From positions 50,812,884 through 50,876,883 of the forward strand of contig OZ010616.1 in assembly GCA_963932145.1 (NCBI GenBank): DNA of 64,000 bases, given 5' to 3'. The position numbers were made by a program, and so were the translations under genes. How positions within the stretch are numbered: the stretch's first letter is position 1; the number at the start of each line of letters is the position of its first letter. This document shows positions 53,780 through 63,223 of this stretch, piece after piece. Source of the stretch: Acanthosepion lycidas. Lineage: Eukaryota > Mollusca > Cephalopoda > Sepiida > Sepiidae. The notes under the pieces are model-generated. The model saw nothing but the letters and a program-made list of their open reading frames with translations, did not search any database and had not been told where the DNA came from.

Positions 53780-54120
53780 TGATTTATTTGTTTTTTATGG
53801 CTTATCACCCCTTTGCAGGTTATTCAACGCCAGAAAATATTTTTAAGTTTAAAATTTTTTTTAGGGAGATTTACTGATATAAATCCTACTTAACTCGAGG
53901 ATTAGACGTGTAGATTAACTGCGCGTAATTGGATATAACCAATCCAATTGGAATTAGAACTCGGTTCTTCAGTTTCCGATTCCAAGCCATTATCCATTAC
54001 ACCATCCGTACATTGATGCGTGCATCACCTGGTATTTCCAAGCGGTCAACCATCTAGGTACTGCCCAGGCTTGTTGTCGCTTAACGATGTCTTAATGTGA
54101 TGTGATTCAGCATGGAATTA
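53780..54120 (-). mobile_element. SINE-like element with 5S rRNA-like head and tRNA-like segment
   Basis: On the minus strand, 54085-54022 closely resembles the 3' half of 5S rRNA: landmarks, given on the plus strand, are GCATCACCTGGTATTTCC, AGCGGTCAACCATC, TAGGTACT and GTCGCTTAAC, which line up with the complement of animal 5S rRNA in order and spacing. Immediately downstream (54004-53950) is a tRNA-like stretch with A box TGGTGTAATGGA and B-box-like GAGTTCTAATTCC, followed by a unique body and an A-rich tail near 53800-53780. It looks like a composite 5S/tRNA SINE. The 5' half of 5S is weak or lost. Chance or a decayed 5S pseudogene beside a tRNA-like SINE are alternatives. Confidence 0.55.
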
Positions 54121-54732
54121 CTAGTACTCCTATTCAACACAGCATAGAATACAAACATAAAATATCCATTGAAAAAGGTTAAAGAATTAGCCGAAAGCCT
54201 CCAAACATAACCCTTATTTCGAGTGCCCCCCCGCCGGCATGTAAAAGATGAACATTGCGATTAAAAAAAACAACAAAAAAAAACAAACAAAAGAACAAAA
54301 AAAAAAAAAAAAACAAGAAAAAAACAGACAAAAAAAATCTGAGAGTGACAGAAATCGAGAAAACGTTTAGATGAGAGAGAACAAGAAAAGAACAAGAATT
54401 AAGAAGACAGGAGATAACAAGTAACAATGGATTGAAAGTTTGGAAGATTTTGATTGGCATGAAAGCCAGAAGCCGGAAGAGAGATGTGCAAGTTAAAAGT
54501 GTGAGAGAAGAAACAGTAGCATAGAACATATTAGTTACACTTAACAATTTCAGCTGTAAAATGATGCAGCATACCCATCAATTTAATACCAGGATTAGAT
54601 CTGTGAAGTCAAGTTGAAAATAGAATTACAATGAAAGTGTTTAATATAGAAATGTCACGGGGAAGTTACAAAACAGTAATGGGAAAGTAACAAAACGGAG
54701 AGGCCAAGTAAGGACCAATAAACATAGGAGTC
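54121..54732. other. Noncoding interval with A-rich low-complexity patch
   Basis: An A-rich stretch lies at 54264-54340, which makes a spurious Phe-rich minus-strand frame (54179-54547). Nothing else recognised. Confidence 0.6.
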
Positions 54733-56600
54733 TGGTGTATTTCCTCAGCTAATTGGAGAGCTTCATCTAGTGAATTTGCTGAGAGGAATAGAAAGGGTCA
54801 TCAAGGAATATACAGCTGTTATTTCGTGCATTTCCTTACGCGTAATGAAAGCTTTACTTTTATACAACAGAGCCTAAATGTATTTGCTTAGTGGAATATA
54901 AAGAGTCATCAAGAAATATATAACGAATATGTCGTGTATTTCCTTAAGATAAACGAAATGCTTATCTAGAATCTAGATATATAGAAGTGGTTTCTAGTGT
55001 ATTTGCTTAGTGGAATATAAAGGCGCATCAAGAAATATATAACGGATATGTCGTGTATTTCCTTAAGTTAAACGAAATGTTTATCTAGAATCTAGATATA
55101 TAGAAGTGGTTTCTAGTGTATTTTGCTTAGTGCAATATAAAGTGACATCAAGAAATATATAACAGATATGTCGTGTATTTCCATAAGTTAAACGAAATGC
55201 TTATCTAGATATATAGAAGAGGTTTCTATTGTATTTGCTTAATGGAATATAAGGTGTCATCAAGAAATATATAACAGATATGTCGTGTATTTCCATAAGA
55301 CAAACGAAATGCTAATCTAGATATATAGAAGAGGTTTCTAGTGTATTTGCTTAATGGAATATAAAGGGTCATCCAGAAATATATAACTGATATATCGTGT
55401 ATTTCCTTAAGTTAAACGAAATGTTTATCTAGAATCTAGTTATATACAAGAGTTTTCTAGTGTATTTGCTTAATGGAATATAAAGTGTCATCAAGAAATA
55501 TATAACAGATATGTCGTGTATTTCTTTAAGTTAAACGAAATGTTTATCTTGAATCCTGGCATATAGGAGAGGTTTCTATTGTATTCGCTTAATGGAATAT
55601 AAAGGGTCATGAAAAAATATATAACAGATATGTCGTGTATTTCCATAAGACAAACGAAATGCTTATCTAGATATATAGAAGAGGTTTCTAGTGTATTTGC
55701 TTAATGGAATATAAAGGGTCATCCAGAAATATATAATAGATATGTCGTGTATTTCCTTAAGTTAAACGAAATGTTTATCTAGGATATAGATATATAGGAG
55801 ACGTTTCTAGTGTATTTGCTTAGTGGAATGTAATGGGTCATCAAGAAATATATAACAGATATGTCTTGTATTTCGTTAAGGTTAACGAAATGTTTATCTA
55901 TAATCTAGATATATAGAAGTGGTTTCTAGTGTATTTGCTTCGTGGAATATAAAGGCTCATCAAGAAATATATAACGGATATGTCGTGTAGTTCCTTAAGA
56001 TAAACGAAATTCTTATCTAGATATATAGAAGAGGTTTCTAGTTTATTTGCTTAGTGGTATATAAAGGGTCATCAAGAAATATATAATAGATATGTCGTGT
56101 ATTTCCTTAAGTTAAACGAAATGTTTATCTAGAATTTAGATATATAGAAGAGGTTTCTAGTGTAATGCTTAATGGATTATAAAGTGTTATCAAGAAATAT
56201 ATAACAGATATGTCGTGTATTTCCTTAAGTTAAATGAAATCTTTATCTAGAATCTATATATATTGAAGAGGTTTCTATTGTATTTGCTTAGGGGAATAGA
56301 AAGTGTCATCAAGATATATACAACAGATATTTAGTGTATTTCCTTCCGTTAACTGAAAATTATTTTTAGATATATATCAATGGGAACGAATGTATTTCTT
56401 TAGTGAAATAAAAAGATTGGTAAGATATATACAGCAAATATTTTCTGCATTTTTTAAGCGGACCGAAAACTTTATCTGTACGTGTGTATTTCCTTAACGA
56501 AAAAGTATGGGTCATCAAGAAATATTCAATAGATATTCAGTTCCTTTCCTTTCGTGAACCGAAACCTTCGTCTCGTTTTATGCAGGAGGAGTCTAGTGTA
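54733..56600. repeat. 112/119-bp minisatellite array, about sixteen units
   Basis: The string TTTCTAGTGT (or TTTCTATTGT) starts at 54990, 55110, 55223, 55335, 55454, 55573, 55685, 55804, 55923, 56035, 56154 and 56272. Units are 119 or 112 bp, differing by presence of AATCTAG next to TCTAGATATATAG. From 55335 to 56035 the order is 119, 119, 112 repeated, giving a 350-bp superperiod. Further units before 54990 and after 56272 are clearly homologous but much more diverged. Each unit carries ATCAAGAAATATATAACAG and ATGTCGTGTATTTCCTTAAG. The right end abuts the SINE head at 56608. No coding frame runs through it. Confidence 0.93.
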
Positions 56601-56607
56601 TTTCTAC

Positions 56608-56915
56608 GAGGCACGGTGAAGTAATGGATGGAGACTTGGATTGAAGAATCGGAAATCCGTGTTCGAATTCCTGTCGAATCCATTACATTCACTTACGTAC
56701 TAATACCCTTGGTGTGAGTCATCCTCTTCTCCCTCCAGCTATGGGTAAAATAGCAGGACAGACTGGGTCCTATATGGCAACTGGTCTAGTAGAAAGACAA
56801 CTCTGAATTCAAAACCTGCGAAGTGTCGTTTGTGGACCCTGTATGCACCAAGTCTCTGTATTCGGCCCTTCAAAAAAGACCTTCACCACTATAATCAAAT
56901 CACATGTGCTAGTGT
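56608..56915 (+). mobile_element. tRNA-derived SINE, well preserved
   Basis: The head has an A-box-like CGGTGAAGTAATGG (56614-56627) and a near-perfect B box GTTCGAATTCC (56661-56671), spaced as in a tRNA. The body contains CTCCAGCTATGGGTAAAATA (56735-56754), then CAGGACAGACTGGGTCC, GAAAGACAACTCTGAATTC and AAAACCTGCGAAG. The right end is set loosely at 56915 after CCTTCACCACTATAATCAAA. The copy at 47130 shares the body. Transcription by RNA polymerase III from the internal promoter is the usual mode for such elements. It sits directly at the end of the minisatellite, so either the array reached it or it inserted at the array edge. Confidence 0.75.
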
Positions 56916-57036
56916 CGAACTATCGGTTTCCTAGAAACCCCCTCCCCAGTGTATATATTCATTAAAAGAAAATCCCACAAAAAAGAACAATAAATAAAAC
57001 ATTTACGGGAGAGTATATTGAAGTAATGACGATGCA

Positions 57037-57455
57037 ATTATCTTCTGGGACATGCAACTAGACACAGTTACCCAAAATAATGATGTAACTAACCTCTGGG
57101 ACATGCCCATTTAGACTGACGGGGAAATAAAAACCAACAGACCTGATGTTATCATGAAAGACAAGAAATTCAGAGAATGTTTGCTTATTAACATAGCAGT
57201 CCGATCTGAGATAAACACCGCTATGAAAATTATCGAGAAATTGTCGAAATCCAAGGACCTGGAGATCGAGTTTAACAGGATGTGGGGGATGAAGACTGAG
57301 ACTGTACCAATAGTAATCAAAGCCCTGGGCCTCGTGAGGAAAGGAATGGACAGTTTTACTAAAAATGTCCTCGGTAATATCAACGTACACTTTGCCCAGA
57401 AGATCCCTCTGCTAAGAACATCTTATTTACTAAGAAAAGTACAATCAATTAAATG
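57037..57455 (+). mobile_element. C-terminal end of a LINE with endonuclease-like domain, 5'-truncated
   Basis: The plus-strand frame 57100-57455 encodes LWDMPI, then TNRPDVIMKDKKFRECLLIN, then IIEKLSKSKDLEIEFNRMW, GMKTETVPIVIKALGLV and GNINVHFAQK, ending at the stop TGA. This matches a C-terminal region common in animal LINEs that carry a restriction-like endonuclease: the RPD followed by a LID-type strand is the expected catalytic core. Here the second acidic residue reads Asn (LIN), and a stop interrupts just after WDMPI. An imperfect copy of the WDM segment lies upstream at 57044-57060, hinting at a small local duplication. The RT part is absent. R2/R4-like affiliation is a guess. Confidence 0.65.
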
Positions 57456-57539
57456 ACAATTCTCCTATAGGGTCTAAGGACAATAGTTTGGAACCGGCTC
57501 TACAGGATACAAAGCGAGAAACAGAACATTCACAAATGG

Positions 57540-57575
57540 TACTACTACTACTACTACTACTAATAATAATAATGA
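57540..57575. repeat. (TAC)n/(TAA)n microsatellite
   Basis: About eight ACT units are followed by about five AAT units, directly after the LINE end, perhaps grown from its tail. Confidence 0.9.
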
Positions 57576-58390
57576 TATGTGAAGTGAATTCCACTTGAAA
57601 TTTAATGAGAAAAACGAGAAAATGTTAACTGCAAACATTAAGAAAAAGGAAATGGTTATTGATTTACAAAGAAATTCTTCAGTGTTTCATAACATAATGT
57701 CTTCCCACCCTGCGCTGGTTGATTTGACATCCATACATCCAATTTCTGTCTTAGTCTCTCTCTCTCTCCCTCCCTCTCTCTTGTCTCCCTTACACTTGCT
57801 CTCTTTGATTTTCTTCTTTTTGTCACACTGGATCTTGATACTTTCTTTTTCAAAAGATTACTATCATCAGATTTATTTTTTCATTATTTTTCGCATACAA
57901 CGGGTGAAAGCATGTGCGATGCCCTGCCTTCGTCATCCGCCAATAAAGAGAGGTAATAAAGTTTTGGGGGCTAAATTTGTCACATGTCAGGGTATTGTTT
58001 TTATTTAAGTAGATGCGACAGTCTCTCCAATTTGCAACTGCAAGATTTTCAACTTTGTGTTAAACAAGAGCTTGTTTATGATCGTTAACAAATCAGCAAC
58101 TCGAACGCGGCGATCGTTATGAATATCATAGAATGGAAGGTAAACAGATGTTTCAAATCAAAAGTAGCATTGTGTAGCGAGCATTGTTTTTAATGAACTT
58201 TGCTTAGAGTTCATGCAGAAATCCAACTCAATGTCTGTTGAGCTGTGGTCTGGGGAATTTTTAAAGCACTCTTCAAGCACAGACCAGAGATGCTAAATTC
58301 AAAAATAAGGAAAAGATTGACCATTCAAGGGAGTTTACAGAACACGACCTCAATAGGTAGTATAAGTCATGACCACACTTTTTTCATAGA
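57576..58390. other. Noncoding interval
   Basis: A 137-codon frame at 57595-58008 consists largely of pyrimidine-rich low complexity (Ser, Leu, Pro, Phe) and has no recognisable domain. I do not call it a gene. Nothing else supported. Confidence 0.5.
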
Positions 58391-58455
58391 GTCGGATCGC
58401 AGCGATACGAAGCGGTAACGGTTAATCTATCGCATGGGCGCCTCCCCACTGTACT
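58391..58455 (-). mobile_element. Possible tRNA-derived SINE head fragment
   Basis: On the minus strand the order is GGGGAGGCGCCCATGCGATA, an A-box-like TGCGATAGATTAACCG and, 25 bases on, a B-box-like GCTGCGATCCGAC. The layout resembles the head of common molluscan SINEs, but both boxes are imperfect and no body is seen. Confidence 0.3.
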
Positions 58456-59107
58456 TCCACATATAGAAGTAGGATAGAGCAGCCCAATGCATGAGGTTTT
58501 GTTATTTTTATACATTGATATATTCAGTTTCCACATTTTTGTTGCAATCATCATAACATTTTGGTCACTGTACACTCAGGCCTTCTTTCTATCTGAATTT
58601 CTCAGATGAGGTGTTGTTACTATTATACATTGATTCATTCAGACCAGTTTCCTCATCTTTGTTGTCTTTATTATAACATTTTGGTCCCTATACCCTCAGG
58701 CATTCTTTCTATCAGAATTTCTCAGATGAGGTGTTGTTACTATTATACATTGATTCATTCAGACCAGTTTCATGATCTTTGTTGTCTTTATTATAACATT
58801 GTAGTCACTATACCCCCAGGCCCTCTTTCTATCTGAATTTCTTAGATGAGGTGTTCTTACTATTATACATTGATTGATTCAGAGAGGTTTCCTCATCTTT
58901 GTTGTCTTTATTATAACATTTTGGTCACTGTACCCACAGCCCTTCTTTCTATCTGAATTTCTCAGATGAGGTGTTCTTACTATTATACATTGATTCATTC
59001 AGACCAGTTTCCTGATATTTGTTGTCTTTATTATAACATTTTGGTCACTGTACCATCAGGTCTTCTTTCTATCTGAATTTCTCAGATGAGGTGATGTTAC
59101 TATTATA

Positions 59108-59209
59108 TTAGGTTAGTGCAAATATAATGACGCAATAATGTCCTTTTTTTCACGTAAAAAATACGTCAAAAAACGACATTATTATGTCATTATTTTTGCA
59201 CCAAACTAA
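59108..59209. mobile_element. Mariner-type MITE copy 1 inside a satellite 2 monomer
   Basis: 102 bp. The left terminus TTAGGTTAGTGCAAATATAA and the right terminus, whose complement reads TTAGTTTGGTGCAAAAATAA, form inverted repeats of about 42 bp covering most of the element. TA flanks both sides (59106-59107, 59210-59211). The termini resemble those of cecropia-type mariners such as human Hsmar1/MADE1 from general knowledge. No coding capacity. Confidence 0.88.
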
Positions 59210-59466
59210 TATATTGATTCATTAAGACCAGTTAACTCAAATTTATTGTCTTTATTATGACATTTTGGTCAGTGTACCCTCAGGCCTTCTTTCTATCTGA
59301 ATTTCTCAGATCAGGTGTTGTTACTATTATACATTGATTCATTCAGACCAGTTTCCTCATCTTTGTTGTCTTTATTATAACATTTTGGTCACTGTACCCT
59401 CAGGCCTTCTTTCTATCTGAATTTCTCAGATCAGGTGTTGTTACTATTATACATTGATACATTCAG

Positions 59467-60771
59467 ACCAGTTTCCTCATCTTTGTTGTCTTTATTATAA
59501 CATTTTGATCACTGTAACCTAAGCCCTTCTTTCTATCTGAATTTCTCAGATGAGGAGTTCTTACTATTATACATTGATTCATTCAGACCAGTTTCCTCAT
59601 CTTTGTCATCTTTATTTTAACATTTTGGTCACTGTACCTTCAGGCCTTCTTTCTATCTGAATTTCTCAGATGTGGTGTGGTTACTATAATACATTGATTC
59701 ATTCAGACCAGTTTCCTCATCTTTGTTGTCTTTATTATAAAATTTTTGTCGCTGTAACCTAAGGCATTCTTTCTATCTGAATTTCTCAGATGAGGTGTTG
59801 TTACTATTATACATTGATTCATTCAGGCCAGTTTCCTCATCTTTGTTGTCTTTATTATAACATTTTGATCACTGTACCCTCAGGCCTTCTTTCTATCTGA
59901 ATTTCTCAGATGAGGTATTGTTACTATTATACATTGATTCATTCAGGCCAGTTTCCTCATCTTTGTTGTCTTTATTATAACATTTTGATCACTGTAACCT
60001 AAGCCCTTCTTTCTATCTGAATTTCTCAGATGAGGAGTTCTTACTATTATACATTGATTCATTCAGACCAGTTTCCTCATCTTTGTCATCTTTATTTTAA
60101 CATTTTGGTCACTGTACCTTCAGGCCTTCTTTCTATCTGAATTTCTCAGATGTGGTGTGGTTACTATAATACATTGATTCATTCAGACCAGTTTCCTCAT
60201 CTTTGTTGTCTTTATTATAAAATTTTTGTCGCTGTAACCTAAGGCATTCTTTCTATCTGAATTTCTCAGATGAGGTGTTGTTACTATTATACATTGATTC
60301 ATTCAGGCCAGTTTCCTCATCTTTGTTGTCTTTATTATAACATTTTGGTCACTGTACCCTCAGGCCTTCTTTCTATCTGAATTTCTCAGATGAGGTATTG
60401 TTACTATTATACATTGATTCATTCAGGCCAGTTTCCTCATCTTTGTTGTCTTTATTATAACATTTTGATCACTGTAACCTAAGCCCTTCTTTCTATCTGA
60501 ATTTCTCAGATGAGGAGTTCTTACTATTATACATTGATTCATTCAGACCAGTTTCCTCATCTTTGTCATCTTTATTTTAACATTTTGGTCACTGTACCTT
60601 CAGGCCTTCTTTCTATCTGAATTTCTCAGATGTGGTGTGGTTACTATAATACATTGATTCATTCAGACCAGTTTCCTCATCTTTGTTGTCTTTATTATAA
60701 AATTTTTGTCGCTGTAACCTAAGGCATTCTTTCTATCTGAATTTCTCAGATGAGGTGTTGTTACTATTATA
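59467..60771. repeat. 480-bp (4-monomer) higher-order repeat in satellite 2
   Basis: The lines starting at 59521, 60001 and 60481 are the same: variants AAGCCCTTC, GAGGAGTTC, TTTGTCATC, GTGGTGTGG and AATTTTTGTCGC recur 480 bp apart. Copies are about 59467-59946, 59947-60426 and a partial third ending at 60771, where a MITE-bearing monomer begins. I saw only one or two substitutions between copies. Confidence 0.92.
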
Positions 60772-60871
60772 TTAGGTTAGTGCAAATATAATGACGCAAT
60801 AATGTCGTTTTTTCACGTAAAAAAAAGTCAAAAAACGACATTATTATGTCATTATTTTTGCACCAAACTAA
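60772..60871. mobile_element. Mariner-type MITE copy 2 inside a satellite 2 monomer
   Basis: 100 bp, same termini and same TA site in the monomer as copy 1. The loop reads AAAAAAAAGTC where others have AAAAAATACGTC. Confidence 0.88.
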
Positions 60872-61590
60872 TATATTGATTCATTAAGACCAGTTTCCTC
60901 AAATTTATTGTCTTTATTATGACATTTTGGTCACTGCACCCCCAGGCATTCTTTCTATCTGAATTTCTCAGATGTGGTGTTGTTATTATTATACATTGAT
61001 ACATTCAGACCAGTTTCCTCATCTTTGTTGTCTTTATTATAACATTTTGGTCACTGTACCCTCAGGTCTTCGTTCTATGTGAATTTCTCAGAAGAGGTGT
61101 TGTTATTATTATACATTGATTCATTCAGACCAGTTTCCTCATATTGTCGTGTTTATTATAACATTGTGGTCACTATACCTCAGCTTTCTTTCTATCTGAA
61201 TTTGTCAGATGAGGTGTTGTTACTATTATACATTGATTCATTCAGACCAGTTTCCTCATCTTTGTTGTCTTTATTATAACATTTTGGTCCCTATACCCTC
61301 AGGCATTCTTTCTATCAGAATTTCTCAGATGAGGTGTTGTTACTATTATACATTGATTCATTCAGACCAGTTTCATGATCTTTGTTGTCTTTATTATAAC
61401 ATTGTAGTCACTATACCCCCAGTCCCTCTTTCTATCTGAATTTCTTAGATGAGGTGTTCTTACTATCATACATTGATTGATTCAGAGAGGTTTCCTCATC
61501 TTTGTGGTTTTTATTATAACATTTTGGTCACTGTACCATCCGGTCTTCTTTCTATCTGAATTTCTCAGATGAGGTGTTGTTACTATTATA

Positions 61591-61691
61591 TTAGGTTAGT
61601 GCAAATATAATGACGCAATAATGTCGTTTTTTCACGTAAAAAATACGTCAAAAAACGACATTATTATGTCATTATTTTTGCACCAAACTAA
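61591..61691. mobile_element. Mariner-type MITE copy 3 inside a satellite 2 monomer
   Basis: 101 bp, same site. Its flanks (GGTCTTC before, GAGTTAACTCAAATTT after) match those of copy 1. Confidence 0.88.
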
Positions 61692-63122
61692 TATATTGAT
61701 TCATTAAGACGAGTTAACTCAAATTTATTGTCTTTATTATGACATTTTTGTCACTGTACCCTCAGGCCTTCTTTCTATCTGAATTTCTCAGGTGAGGTGT
61801 TGTTACTATTATACATTGATACATTCAGACCAGTTTCTTCATCTTTGTTGTCTTTATTATAACATTTTGGTCACTGTAACCTCAGGCCATCTTTCTATCT
61901 AAATTTCTAAGGTGAGGATTTCTTATTATTATACATTGATTCAGTCAAACCAGTTTCCTCATCTTTGTTGTCTTTATTATAACATTTTGTTCACTCCATC
62001 ATCAGGCCATCTTTCTATCTGAATTTCTCAGATGAGGTGCTGTTACTATAATACATTGATTCATTCAGACCAGTTTCCTCATCTTTGTTGTCTTTATTAT
62101 AAAATTTTTGTCGCTGTAACCTAAGGCCTTATTTCTATCCGAATTTCTCAGATGACGTGTTGTTACTATTATACATTGATTCATTCAGACCATTTTCCTT
62201 ATCTTTGTCGTCTTTATTTGGTCACTATACCTCAGGCCTTCTTTCTATCTGAATTTCTCAGATGAGGTGTTGTTACTATTATACATTGATTCATTCAGAC
62301 CAGTTTCCTCATCTTTGTTGTTTTTACTATAACATTTTGGTCACTGTACCCGCAGGCCTTATTTCTATCCGAATTTCTCAGATGACGTGTTGTTTCTATT
62401 ATACATTGATTCATTCAGACCAGTTTCCTCATCTTTGTTGTCTTTATTATAACATTTTGGTCACTGTACGTTCAGACCTTCTTTCTATCTGAATTTCTCA
62501 GATGTGGTGTTGTTACTATTATACATTGATTCATTCAGACCAGTTTCCTCATCTTTGTTGTTTTTACTATAACATTTTGGTCACTGTACACTCAGGCCTT
62601 ATTTCTATCCGAATTTCTCAGATGACGTGTTGTTACTATTATACATTGATTCATTCAGACCATTTTCCTTATCTTTGTCGTCTTTATTATAACATTTTCG
62701 TCACTGTACCTTCAGGCCTTCATACTATCTGAATTTCTCAGATGTGGTGTTGTTACTATTATACACTGATTCCTTCAGACCAGTTTCCTCATCTTTGTTA
62801 TCTTTATTATAACATTTTGGTCACTGTCCGTCAGGCCTTCTTTCTATCTGAATTCATCAGATGAGGTGTTGTTATTATTATACATTGATTCATTCAGACC
62901 AGTTTCCTCATCTTTGTCATCTTTATTTTAACATTTTGGTCACTGTACCTTCAGGCCTTCTTTCTATCTGAATTTCTCAGATGTGGTGTTGTTACTATTA
63001 TACATTGATTCATTCAGACCAGTTTCCTCATCTTTGTTGTCTTTATTATAAAATTTTTGTCGCTGTAACCTAAGGCATTCTTTCTATCTGAATTTCTCAG
63101 ATGAGGTGTTGTTACTATTATA

Positions 63123-63223
63123 TTAGGTTAGTGCAAATATAATGACGCAATAATGTCGTTTTTTCACGTAAAAAATACGTCAAAAAACGACATTATTATG
63201 TCATTATTTTTGCACCAAACTAA
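63123..63223. mobile_element. Mariner-type MITE copy 4 inside a satellite 2 monomer
   Basis: 101 bp, same site. Its flanks (AATTTTTGTCGCTGTAACC before, CAGTTTCCTCAAATTT and CACTGCACCCCC after) match those of copy 2. Confidence 0.88.

Noticed and set aside
54179-54547. 122-codon hydrophobic minus-strand frame
   Set aside because: The Phe-rich core comes from an A-rich low-complexity run; no recognisable membrane protein family.
57058-57390. Minus-strand frames opposite the LINE C-terminus
   Set aside because: Shadows of the plus-strand LINE frame, which has recognisable family motifs.
57595-58008. 137-codon plus-strand frame
   Set aside because: Composition driven by pyrimidine tracts; no domain and no supporting context.
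50990-63223. The transposase remnant at 50990 as the source of the satellite's MITE
   Set aside because: Its N-terminal sequence does not resemble cecropia-type mariner transposases as I know them, and no matching terminal repeats flank it.
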